Of a stretch of DNA of 64,000 nucleotides, positions 26,230 through 37,023 are shown piece after piece. Source of the stretch: Acanthochromis polyacanthus (lineage: Eukaryota > Chordata > Actinopteri > Pomacentridae); the NCBI RefSeq assembly GCF_021347895.1, contig NC_067119.1, forward strand, positions 9,994,534 through 10,058,533, in the 5' to 3' direction. How positions within the stretch are numbered: position 1 is the stretch's first letter; every line of letters starts with the position of its first letter. Below the pieces are notes generated by a model. The model had not been told where the DNA came from and ran no database searches. It worked only from the letters and a program-made list of their open reading frames with translations. The translations under genes and the position numbers were made by a program.

Positions 26230-29012
26230 TTCAGGATGTTCTACTAGCATGACAGCGGACGACAAAGTAAAATAGCTGAAGCAAGATTTATTCTCTTTCC
26301 TCCTTTCCTCCTTTCTGGTCTTCTTTATGTGGCATGTAGCTTATATTTGTCATTTACGTTCCAAAATTAAAGCTGCAGGGCTGCACAGTGACCTTCATTT
26401 CATTCTGTTAGCTCAACGTTATGACTTAGTTATCTTGTTAAGTCAGGAAAACGAGATGACAGTGCTTTCTCTTGATGCTGCGGTATATTTCTTGTTCTCT
26501 CTGGAAGGTAATGGTAATGCCCTATTAATGCCACATGACTGCAGCAGAGATCAACTAACAGGCAGCTCCCATCACATCACACAACCTGTTCCTGTCAACA
26601 GCAGTGACAAAAATCTCAGTAGAAGAGGATTCAGGTTTCTCAGAAGCTGGCAGGTCCTTTGGATTCATCAGCATCAGAGATTCATGAGCTTTCAGAGGAA
26701 ATGGCAAAAAAAAATCCTCGTGGTCTGAGTGACAGCAACTGTGGAACAGTGTGCTCCTGACTTTGATTTTCTGTTGCACAATCTGCATCACAGACTATTC
26801 TGCTTTCACAGCACAATGGCTTCCCTTCCACAGAAGTGTTCTGGGGGGAAAAAATAACCTTTGTTGTCACCAATACTGCACAATAATGGTATGTTAAATG
26901 CTGTGTATGCTGAGAAAGTTTTGGACATGCTAAATTAAATTCTTCTTCTTCTTTATGTTTGAATATCAATTTAATGAATTATACATATATTTTAGAAATC
27001 CTCCCTCCTATTCTCCAGTTTTCCTTGCTTCCTTTTCTCCCATGGTCCTCTTTTTTTGGTGCACAAACGATGGGTCACTCCACCTACTAGCAGTCTTTGC
27101 CGTCTAACAGTTAAGCTTTTCGCAGAAGATTTGTCATAGAATCATGTGGGTATTTCATATTCCACACAGCTATAGAACAACAGAAACTTGACTTTCTCAC
27201 GGGAACTGAAATTAGATTTTTGAAGGTGCCCCACAAACAAAGGCTTCAAGCTAAAACTTTATCCTTCAATAAATGTCTGTCTTGCTCTCCTGATTGATTG
27301 TAGACTATCAACATGTGGAAATGTTGTATTAAAACAGATGTATCTAAACAAACAGCTGGAAATGGTCTCTGTCAAGTCCATAAGTAGCACCAAATACTGA
27401 CAGAAGCCATCTCCAGGCACTTTATATAACAAAGTCAAAGTTCACAAGATAGCAATGCAGTCAACCCTGGAGCAGCACTTGGCCAGAGTATGGAGGAAAA
27501 ACTCCCTTTTTAATAGGAAAATAATGTAGAAAGAAACAGACTCAGGCTTGTTGACAGAATGGAATGAGAATAACAATTTAAAAACACTGGGCAGGATTTG
27601 TGAGACCAGTAACTGCAGATCAGATAGCTGCAGCTCCAGAGCCAAAGATAACTGCAGAAATGGACAGAGTGCCAGAGGGAACTGCCATAAAAACAATTAA
27701 TTTACAAATTAGTCAAAAAAACAAACAAACAAAAAAAAAACTCCAGGCTGCCAGAAAAACGTCCCACTCTGACCACACTCTGACCATTCCTACAAGAAAC
27801 CAGTGCTTGTAAAAGGTTCCGAGGTGCGTATTGGATATGCACAAACCATCACTGGGGGAATGGATACGCTATCTCCACTGCAGTCAGAGAATGGTTTGTT
27901 GCAAATTCGCGACGTCAAGGGCTTAAATGTGTTACTTCAGGTCTGAATCAGCCTCCTTTCTCTCTCTGTCGTCACTTTGCATTTTCAGAAATGTCTCTCA
28001 AGCAGCAAAAGCTGAACAAGAAACACAAGCTGTTGTCATAAAACGTGAAATTAGCTTCTCTCACAGGGGCCAAGACTATGCTAATGGCTAGCGGCTAAGT
28101 TAGAAACCAGACACAAATACCCTGAAACAGAGTCTGGAATACAATACCCAATAAGACTTTAAGATCTGGACCTTAGTGGGAAATAAAAGTGATAGAAACG
28201 TGAAATATTAAGAAAATAGAAAAGAAAAGTGGATGTAACTGCAGGAGACAAACTGATCAATCTCAGGTGATCTCACATAAACAGAGGAGAGTGTCCTAAT
28301 TTAATCACTCCAATTTCGATTTCACATTTTCATTTATACTCACCCTTATTATTAATGAAGGCTAGTTATCAACAACAGGTTCTCTGCTGCCACATGCGAT
28401 TAAAACATTACACCTAATGTGTATTGGCTCCAAACATCGGTTATTGACCTTTCTTCATTTCCAATTATCGGCATCAGCATTGGACCGGAAAAACCCATAT
28501 CGGTCAATCCCTAACAGTTATTCAACTCATCTTTTCGAAATCTGACCATGCGAGAGCTGAGGGAGCGAATAAACAGGAGAAAACACTTCAGTGCCAACAT
28601 CCCATGTCGATGAGGCCTCAATATTTCACAAACCTCACCCAGGAACCGAACTGCAGCTGGTGTTTCTAATTGGCCTACAGGAACTGAGAGCTTTTGATGT
28701 AACTACAAACAAACTTAAAGACTAAGGACCTCTGTTGTGTCGAAAGAAGTAGGGCACATGTGGTGGAACAACTACTGTGTTCTTTGAGAATTTGCCCAGT
28801 GAGTGCTATGATGGTGAGATAAAGACCCATAAGAAAATATTCTTTTGAGTATTTTATTCTCTGCACAGAGAAGATTAATCAACAGTCTGCAGAGGAAGCA
28901 CAAAGAATGTGAATTTTGTTCTGAATGTGTCAATTCAATAAATATTTGAACATTGACACAATTTTCAGCATTTCAGGTCTGTACACCACCACAATGGATT
29001 TGAAATGAAACA
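26230..29012. other. Intergenic, little recognised
   Basis: No supported gene. At about 28430-28514 the text 'aaacccatatcggtcaatccctaa' resembles one end of a known fish MITE, but I cannot find its other end. Confidence 0.4.
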
Positions 29013-29021
29013 ATCAAGATG

Positions 29022-29581
29022 TAGCCTAGCCGTGCTAGACCCAGGTCTGAAGACACAAGGGTCTAGTTACCCTCAGCAGGGAGGGAGGCGGGCTAAAAGG
29101 TTGTCTTTCAAATCACTCTGCAGCAATTGGGTAGGTATACAACCAATCAGTGCAACGAATAGGCTGACGCAGTTCCTAGAGCACTGGAAATCAGAGGATG
29201 CGGGAGTTCGGTGAAGCCTTATTTATACAGTCAATGGGTGAAGCTCAAGTATATTACAGACATGTTAACAGAAAGATTATTCAGAGTCGGTGCTAATGGA
29301 ACTCAACGACTGTTGTTGTTTTTGTTGTCGACCCTGGCAGAGGATTAAATTCGTTGCCATGGGTTGTCTAGTGCGGCTAGGCTAGTTGTTTCCGGTTGTT
29401 TCTGTCAGAATCGTTGCACCTCTGCCGTCACTTAGTTACGCCCGCCTTCTGACTACACTTCATGGTGATTCGTTCAGCTAGTTTTAGGAGCATCCAACCT
29501 CGAGGCTTACCGAGGGTAACTAGACCCACCCTGGCAGAGAATTAAATTTGTTGCCGTGGGTTGTCTAGCACGGCTAGGCTA
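29022..29581. mobile_element. Composite terminal-inverted-repeat element with 9-bp target duplication
   Basis: The left end TAGCCTAGCCGTGCTAGAC is matched by its inverse at the right end. Exact 9-bp direct repeats ATCAAGATG flank it (29013-29021 and 29582-29590), which fits Mutator-like insertion. A second copy of the right end (GTTGTCTAGTGCGGCTAGGC, about 29361-29384) lies inside, so the element is composite or partly duplicated. It has no coding frame. Confidence 0.75.
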
Positions 29582-30241
29582 ATCAAGATGTGCTTTGAGT
29601 GCAAACTTTCAGCTTTAATTTGAGGGTGTATACACATCCAAATCAGGTGAACAGTGTAGGATGTACAACACATTTTATATGTGCTCTCCTGCACTCTGTG
29701 TAATTGACTGTTGTTTACGTGTACAGAACATACTCCCTCAGACACAATGCAGAGAGTGGTTGTTGATTGAGCAAGTTCACACGCTGAGCACAGATCAAAC
29801 AGGGGTCTCAGTGAAAAATTACTATTACATACCCCATTGATCTCCACAAGTCTGTAAGCACCATAGGCGTCAGTTTAGGGGGGGACGGTGGGGATGTGTT
29901 CCCCCCACTTTTTGTCAGGGGTCGTTTTGTCTCCAACACATTCAAATTCTTCACATGTAAGCCGTTGTAAACCCAGTTATTTTCAGTAGTATAGAAAATT
30001 CCGACGCTCCTGAATGCACCATCCACACTCGGCCGAGAGTTGCACAGACATGCAGCACACCTTCGTGAGGTTAAAAAAAACGTGCAGATGCTAGATTTGC
30101 GCCCGTGCCAAGTGGAAGCTCCGACCAGAGGCGTGCAGGGGCAAAATTTCGGCTGGGAGAATTAGTACTATGGGGATGGCTAGTAACTACGTCATCGTGT
30201 CCAAAAACGTCACTTCCGTGTCCTACCAAACCAACGATATA

Positions 30242-30357
30242 ATGGTGCTGTGTTGTGTCCTGTGTTGCAACAATAGAAATGATGTAAATAAAACGATATC
30301 TTTCAACCACTTTCCTCTGGACGAAAAGGAGAAGAGAAGATGGCTGACACTGATAAG
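30242..30357 (+). pseudogene. THAP zinc-finger first exon of the ISL2EU-like element
   Basis: From the ATG at 30242 it reads MVLCCVLCCNNRND, NKTISFNHFPLD and EKEKRRWLTLI, ending at an AG|GTAAGT donor. Early C-x-x-C, then F-H-FP and a later W in this order mark the N-terminal half of a THAP domain. The exon would need a downstream exon for the C-x2-H half. None was found before the right end of the element, so it is a stranded exon. Confidence 0.7.
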
Positions 30358-30960
30358 GTAAGTCGGATTTCTAATCTTAGAAAATACATTTAGCGCCGGG
30401 AGCTAACGTGCGCTAGCTAGTATTAGCCGCTTGAATCATGTTATCTTTTTGTGTTATGAGGAGTGTTTGGGCCACATTACAAAAGAAACTAAAAGTGGTC
30501 GAGATTAAAGTCTCTGATAATAAGTTTATACTTTTAATTTATAAGAATAAAGTCTGCCGAGGGAGACTTTTGTCCCAGTTTTGGGGACTTGGACTTGCTT
30601 GACCAATCTGCCCAAAATACTCGACTTGACTAGGATATGGGTCTATGTGACTTGGATTTAATTGAGTCCAATACTTGGACTGACTTGCTAAAAATGTTTG
30701 ACTAAGATTGTTTTAACTGTTATGGATTCATGATTAGTGTAAAGAGATGCGTAGTTATTTACATATGCAAATTAGCCATGTGCTCCCGGCAGAAGTTAGC
30801 GCTGGAGTGTGCTGCTGGGAATCTTTAGAGTATACTTTTCAAATCTAACATAACAACTCTAACAAAGCCAAGTAAACGACATTTAACCTCACACAGATGA
30901 TAAAGCTAGCTTTATTTCTGACATCCTGTGTTTGTTAGCTTACACTACTTAGCTACTCAC

Positions 30961-31131
30961 CTCAACACTGTACGTTTTCCTTTTCATTGACGCCTGCACT
31001 TTCCCTTTAAAACCACCTGCCAGCACACTGTTTGAGTTGTAAGAGTTAAGACCTCGCTTTACCGACTTCGGAAAATCCGCAAAATAAGATGTCACAGTGA
31101 AAAAGGTGACCGGTTCTTTCGCTACTGCCAT
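30961..31131 (-). pseudogene. First exon of the partner gene of the ISL2EU-like element
   Basis: The ATG at 31131 starts MAVAKEPVTFFTVTSYFADF. It continues PKSVKRGLNSYNSNSVLAGG and QASMKRKTYSVE, and stops at a GAG|GTGAGT donor. The '(K/R)-G-x-N-x-Y ... V-x-A-S-M-K-x-x-x-Y-x-V' pattern resembles the N-terminus of SWIM/YqaJ-type proteins found with such elements in fish; that resemblance is from memory. No downstream exon remains. Confidence 0.5.
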
Positions 31132-31389
31132 TGTGTTTTCATTCGGTACGCCGCGGCTTGGACACGGAAGTGGTCCATGACGTCACACTAGCCATCCCCA
31201 TAGCAGCCCACAGATCCCTCTATCTGTATGTACTGATAGCTTGACAGGTTGAGCCTCTGCCTTTGGTGCGGTGGTTGTGAGTTCGTGCCCAGCTTGTGGC
31301 ATTTTGCCGCCGTTCTTCGACATTTTCTCAAAGTGCTGTGGTCTCCATCCCCCCACTTTTAAAAACAAACTGACGCCCTTGGTAAGCAC

Positions 31390-32195
31390 TGTTGATTTCA
31401 TAAAATTAAAAAGAGTGGACTGGCAACATGCCTGAGTATTTGGAGTAGAAGACGTGGGTAGAGATGCTCTGGAGTCTCAGCTGGTTGAATATTTGCTCCT
31501 CTTGCTTTCTTTCCAAGCATTTCCAGTCTGACCTCATCTGTCAAATCTCAGTCAAAAACACAATAAAAAATTTGGTTTTTCATTTGTAAATTACTGAACA
31601 TTCTTATTCCTTTAACATCCCACAGATCTAATGACTCATGGATGACTCAGTGGTCAACTGAGAGTTTTGTCACACAGAACTTTTTAGAAGCCATGTAAGG
31701 CTCTTGCAGTTGTTTTTCCATCACCGTACACTGTACTGATGAAGAAATGACATTAAGGAAACTAATTTCTTCTTTGCCACTTTGGTCATGCATGGTCATG
31801 TACAACGCACAGAAGATAAGTACATCTGGACACTGGTTTGAACCAAAAGTCAAATATGAATTAGGCAAATATTTTTTAAGGCTGAATGGATGTGGGGTTT
31901 AACTAGGGTCAGGGACTGTTTAATCTTGTGTCAACCTCCTACACGGTAATATACTTTAAAGAGGAAATTCCCTTGTCACTCTCCCTCTTCCACATGCAGG
32001 TGAGACATCAAGGTGAGTCACTCTGCCTACATGTCAGCCAGGCAATGCAGGTGTGACAGGTTTATATGTTTGTCTTTGTAGGTGTTACAGTATAGAACAT
32101 CCAAGTGCAATATGAAATTCTACAAGCACAAAACATCAATCAAAAACAGATTCTTGAGAAAGATAGATTAAAAATACAGGCCTCAAAGTATAAAC
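31390..32195. other. Intergenic, nothing recognised
   Basis: No supported feature on either strand. Confidence 0.4.
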
Positions 32196-33236
32196 TCTAT
32201 GCAACAAAAGTGAATGCACCTGTCACGCGAGTAAGAAAGAAAACATTTTAGTGCTCACTAAAGCTTAAGTTGATGTCCAAACAGCCTGGATGGAGTTGTA
32301 AAATGTCTGTCTGCATATCTGCATTAGGGCTCCACAATGGAAGTTATTGCAAGAGAATTAGGAAATCTGATTGTGACTCTTCATAAGGAATTTTTTTTTA
32401 AAAATATCCAGGAACTAAAACTCAATGGACACTCATCAGAGCACCACTGATCAGAGCTGTGTGTCTGCATCATGGCCCCCACATAACAAATAACTGCAAG
32501 AGAAGTAAGAAACCTGACCGTGACTCTTTGCAAAGATGTAAGGTGATACAGGAACTAAAAATCAATGGATACCCAGTTGCAACAGTAATCAGAAAGTTTA
32601 GATTGAGCCATAGAACCGCTAATCAGAGCTGCAGTCACGGTAAATGAGGCCACAAACAGTGCGCTATTTGTACAATCTAAGTCTGACAAACAGACAAGCA
32701 GGCGCTCCAGAGCTGAAACGGGGATTATGGGCAGAAATAAGTTTATGTGACAGCTGTGACACTGTGAATGACATTGCTCAATTACAGCCTTTGCTTTTCT
32801 GCACAAAACGGCAAGATTAAACTTTCCTAAAGAACATGAAAAGAGGCTTCAGGAATATTGGAGCCACATTCTTTTTTCAAATGACACCAAGATAAATATG
32901 ATCAACACAAATGGGATCCAGCATGCCACAAAACTGGTCACCACTACCACAGTGAATACTTAGTTCTGACAGTGGAGCAGCGGTGACTTTTATTGATGGG
33001 ACCTTGACTGCACGTGAATATACAAAAAAAACTGGTAGAAGTTTAGCAGAAGAGGAAAATTCCACCATGATAAAAGTCCAAAGAACATTGCCAAAAATCA
33101 CATGAGAGTTTCTGACGAAGAAAAAATGTGGAAACTCTGACCCAGCCAGGAGTGGATCTGCTGGGGTGGCATGGAGTAGCAACTGCCACCCCTGGAAGAT
33201 ACCTTTCCACTCCTGCTGCAACCCCAGTTCTGAACG
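32196..33236 (+). pseudogene. Old Tc1/mariner relic, 5' part
   Basis: The left end CTATGCAACAAAAGTGAATG resembles a known fish Tc1 terminus. Broken frames follow: KVIQELKINGYPVATVIRKF (helix-turn-helix) at about 32540-32600, then RLNFPKEHEKRLQEYWSHIL and FSNDTKINM at about 32815-32900, equal to the first catalytic-D region (normally WSDETKI; the D is kept). Many stops and shifts make it dead. The catalytic C-terminal part is absent here but a matching piece lies at 38.8 kb. Confidence 0.6.
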
Positions 33237-33300
33237 ATCGAATTCAAAAATATGTATATGAAAGTTTGTTTGCTAATTTTCACCTATGTAGCTAGCTAAC

Positions 33301-34410
33301 GGGTCATTCCGTGTGGTTTCACCAGATGGTGGTTGCTGCACCATTTTCAAATTAGTCCTAAATTTGCATGCCATTAGATAGTCACAAAAGTACTTTCTAT
33401 GCAAAATTGTAGGCCTGAAGCTCAAATAGTTTCTGAGTTGTGGGGGTCTGAAATTTTCAGAATTTGGGCTATAAAAAGCCTCGCCAGCATTTTTTTTTCA
33501 TCTTTAAGTGGTTATTCCTCAGCCTCTAGACATACCAGAGAGCTGTGAGTTGGTAAACAAGGCCTCTGCATGTAGCTAGTGCCCCACAAACATCCTCAGG
33601 TGTTTCCCTACACTCTGCAGGCCATGGGGACTTGCTAAAAATGCTAAAAATTAAGAGATACCTACTCACGAGTGAAGTTTGGGACCTTAAAAGTACTAGA
33701 AATACTGCACAGGAGTGTTCTAACACCCCTGGGTTCCATTCTACACAAACTTGTGTGATAACTTAGCAAACTGGAGCTTTCTAGGTACCTCAGTTTGGAA
33801 AATATGAGCTCCCAAAGTTGGACGAGATTTTTCATTGGCTATTTTTCGTGGCAAAAATCTCAGTGTGGGACAGGTACCAGAGACCCCAACTTTTTTGACA
33901 AGACAGTTCCATCTGTCTTCTATCACTGTACAAAAAAGCAGCAGGGTTATATTTGTAGTTACTGAGATATTCTTACTCAAAATGGCATGGGTAATGTCAA
34001 AATCGTTTTTTGCTTTTCAGTACTTTAAATTGGGATACAAGTATTAGTAGTCATTCCAATGGTAGTATTATGTATGTTTTGTTCTTTTTGAAATGTTAGT
34101 TGTTAAAGGTGACTACCTTCAAAAAGTGTAATGCTATAACTTAGGTATACCTAAGTTATAACTTAGGTATAGCTTCTTTTGCTTGTAACATGACATTGTA
34201 CAATTAAATTTAACATGTTTAATCCCACTGCACTGATACTGTAAAATTCAACATTATTGTTGTATTTTAAATTAATCAACCATGAGCTACTACAGAGCTC
34301 CCTGAATTCAAGTTAGCACATGTAATTTGTATGTGTAAGTTATAATTACATGTATGCATTGCAAATGGGTGTCAACAAGGAATATCTGGTCATTTCACCT
34401 GGAATGACCC
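33301..34410. mobile_element. TIR element with TAAC flanks (1.1 kb, no coding frame)
   Basis: It starts GGGTCATTCCGTGTG and ends with the inverse of GGGTCATTCCAGGTG. TAAC occurs directly on both sides (33297-33300 and 34411-34414). The end sequence is familiar from widespread animal DNA elements, but I cannot assign the superfamily; a 4-bp duplication would fit Chapaev- or Academ-like elements. Near 34140 it has overlapping copies of ATAACTTAGGTAT in both directions. Confidence 0.65.
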
Positions 34411-34531
34411 TAACGCTAGAGAACAGCCACAGAAAGATGAGGGATCGTCTGTGGAAGATTATTTTTTTAATGGAAATTACAATCTGTGGTTCTGACAAGA
34501 TGCTGCAAGTCAAAATAAATCACACATTCAC

Positions 34532-34594
34532 TAGGGCTGGACTCGAATATCCCGAATATCCGGAGACCAGAAACCACTATTTAGGCCAGCCCTA
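34532..34594. mobile_element. 63-bp hAT-like micro-element
   Basis: TAGGGCTGG at the left and CCAGCCCTA at the right form perfect 9-bp inverted ends. ACATTCAC is repeated exactly on both sides (34524-34531 and 34595-34602). The 8-bp duplication fits hAT. Only 45 bp lie between the ends. Confidence 0.75.
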
Positions 34595-34602
34595 ACATTC
34601 AC

Positions 34603-35394
34603 TGAGACTTTTCATGGCATTAAAGTGTAACTAAACCCCAAGTCACACCAGGTTTTCATGCACTTTTTGAAAACTACATCCTGCTTGTTTAATTCTAGTT
34701 TTTATAATTTTGGTGTCAAGGTCATAATAACACCAACACTTATCATTTAGTTTACAGCTCAAAAAACATTTTCATGTTAAGTACCTCTTTAAGCTTTAAA
34801 TTGTCCACAAATGATTGTATCATAATTAATAATGAAGACTATCAAAGGAAAAAAATAGCTCAGTCAGTGTGAATCTTGTAGGAGACAGTAAAGAATGAAG
34901 GCGAAGGGAACCACTAGCAGCTTGTCCCAGCCTAAAAGAAGAGAGAAGGAAGAGCATCCCAGAGAGGAGATGGAGGAGGAAGAGTTAAGAGAGAAAGAAT
35001 GAAGGCATGCAGAGCTCAGACAGCAAAAGGTAAATCAGAGATGATCTCTGGTCCACATAGTATGGATATTGTGGCATTGCTTTACTATAATATATCTGAG
35101 TAAGGGGTACATGTGTCACAATAATGACCTTTTTGGACAAAATATTATCTGATGTTGTTCATCTTATAATTTTAACATAAGTAGATCCTTAATTCTCAGG
35201 AATATCCAAATATTGGAATCAAAGAGTGGAAAATACGTCAAAAAAAAAATGTTTAAAAAAAGTCCGAAATAAAGAGCATCAAAAAATAAAACCACTAAGA
35301 CAATAAATAAAATAATCTGGACTCTGACTCTGTTCGAGACGAGTTGGTAATGTAATCATTGTAGCAGGCCTAACATAAGCATAAATCACATAAA
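34603..35394. other. Intergenic, nothing recognised
   Basis: No supported gene. GTGTAACTAAACCCCAAGTC near 34626 resembles an end of a fish repeat, without a partner. Confidence 0.4.
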
Positions 35395-35690
35395 TACATA
35401 TTTCACAAAACAGTGCTTAAGAGAGACATGTCAAATCTCAGTGTATATTTAAAAAACATGTTTAACATATCGAGCATTTGATTTCTTCAAAGTGTATGTG
35501 GGCAAATTCATTTCAGTTGAAATATTTTCCCCTTTCTACTTGACATATCAAATCACAGATTGTGATTGACAGCTAATAAGTTTTGGATTGGCTAACAAAT
35601 ACAAATGATATTTACTTATTTAACATACTTATTTCAGCAGTATTTGTGTCAATTTGATAATTCCTGCTGGTTGGTTATATATACAGACAT
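35395..35690 (+). repeat. Tandem unit 1 (about 300 bp)
   Basis: It runs from ATTTCACAAAACAGTGCTTA to CTGCTGGTTGGTTATATATA. The same text, with scattered changes, recurs as unit 2 at 36776. The 35692 Tc1 relic separates the two units. Confidence 0.8.
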
Positions 35691-35691
35691 A

Positions 35692-36773
35692 CACTATATT
35701 GCCAAAAGTATTCACTCCCCTGCCTTGACTTGCATATGAACATAAGTGACATCCCATTTCTAATCCATAGGGTTCAATACGACGTCAGTCCACCCTTTGC
35801 AGCTATAACAGCTTCAACTCTTCTGGGAAGGCTGTCCACAAGGATTAGGAGTGTATTTATGTGAATTTTTGACCATTCTTCCAGTAGCGCATTTGTGAAG
35901 TCACACACTGATGTTGGACCAGAAGGCCCGGCTCTCAGTCTACACTCCAATTCATCCCAAAGGTGTTCTGTGAGGTTGAGGTCAGGACTCTGTGCAGGCC
36001 AGTCAAGTTCATCCACACCACACTCTGTCATCCATGTCTTTATGGATCTTGCTTTGTGCACAGTCATGTTGGAAGAGGAAGGGGCCAGCTCCAAACTGTT
36101 CCCACAAAGTTGGGAGCATGGAATTGTCCAAAATTTCTTGGTATGCTGAAGCATTCAGAGTTCCTTTCACTGGAACTAAGGGGCCAAGCCCAGCTCCTGA
36201 AAAACAAGCCCACACCATAATCCCCCCCTCCACCAAACTTTACACTTGGCACAATGCAGTCCCACAAGTATGGTTCTCCTGGCAACCACCAAACCCAGAC
36301 TGGTCCATCAGATTGCCAGATGGAGAAGTGTGATTGGTCACTCCAGAGAAGGCGTCTCCACTGCTCTAGAGTCCAGTGGCGGCGTGCTTTACACCACTGC
36401 ATCCCACGCTTTGCATTGCACTTGGTGATGTATGGCTTGGACGTTCTGTCAGTTTACATGGCCGACCACTTGGTGGCTGAGTTGCTGTCGTTCCCACACA
36501 CTTCCACTTTCTTATAATACAGCTGATAGTCGACTGTGGAATATTTAGGAGCGAGGAAATGTCACAACTGGATTTGTTGCACAGGTGGCATCCTATCACA
36601 GTTCCACGCTGGAATTCACTGAGCTCCTGAGAGCGACCTGTTCTTTCACAAATGTTTGTAAAAGCAGTTTGCATGCCTACGTGCTTGATTTGATACACCT
36701 GTGATTGGAAGTGATTGGAACACCTGATTCTGATTATTTGGATGAGTGAGCAGATACTTTTGGCAATATAGTG
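35692..36773 (-). mobile_element. Tc1/mariner relic with complete ends (1082 bp)
   Basis: CACTATATTGCC starts it and GGCAATATAGTG ends it, with TA on both sides (35690-35691, 36774-36775). Minus-strand pieces of the transposase remain in different frames: TNICERTGRSQELSEFQRGT (HTH), RRLLWSDQSHFSIWQSDG (first catalytic D), FLFQHDCAQ (second D) and AQSPDLNLTEHLWDELE (catalytic E, where NPIE has become NLTE). The stretch between the HTH part and the first D is missing, so this copy has frameshifts and an internal deletion. Its ends belong to a different family from the three intact copies. Confidence 0.9.
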
Positions 36774-36775
36774 TA

Positions 36776-37023
36776 TTTCCCAAAACAGTGCTTAAGAGAG
36801 ACATGTTGAGTCTTAATCTAATTTGTTGCTAAATTTAAGAAACATTTTTAACATATCTAGCATTTGGTTTCTTCAAAGTGCATGAGGTCAACTTTATTTC
36901 AGCTGAAATATTTTCCCTTTTTACTTGACATATCAAATCACATATTGTGACTGACAGCTAATAAGAAGAACTCATGTTTAGGATTGCCTGACAAACACAA
37001 ATGATATTTACTTCTTTAACATA
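36776..37023 (+). repeat. Tandem unit 2, left part
   Basis: TTTCCCAAAACAGTGCTTAA onward parallels unit 1. The unit is broken at 37023 by the next element and resumes at 38098-38151 (CTTATTTCAGCAATATTTGC to TGGTTGGTTA). Confidence 0.8.

Larger units (their letters stand above)
30172..31199. mobile_element. ISL2EU-like DNA transposon derivative, nested, AT target duplication
   Basis: The ends are GGGGATGGCTAGT and its exact inverse. The second hAT-like copy gives the empty site (ACTATAG), and here the element is flanked by AT on each side, so the duplication is the 2 bp AT. ISL2EU elements are described, from memory, as making AT duplications and carrying a THAP-domain gene plus a YqaJ-nuclease gene. 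This element keeps a THAP first exon at its left end and, at its right end on the other strand, a second first exon. At 1028 bp it is a deletion derivative and non-autonomous. Confidence 0.65.
29862..31381. mobile_element. hAT-like element with 8-bp target duplication, carrying a nested element
   Basis: It starts CATAGGCGTCAGTTT and ends with the inverse of CAAGGGCGTCAGTTT. GTAAGCAC is duplicated exactly on both sides (29854-29861 and 31382-31389). The 8-bp duplication and the CA start fit hAT. A second copy at 55911-56648, with its own different 8-bp duplication, shares both ends and the inner text. Relative to that copy, this one has a 1028-bp insertion at 30172-31199. Confidence 0.8.
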
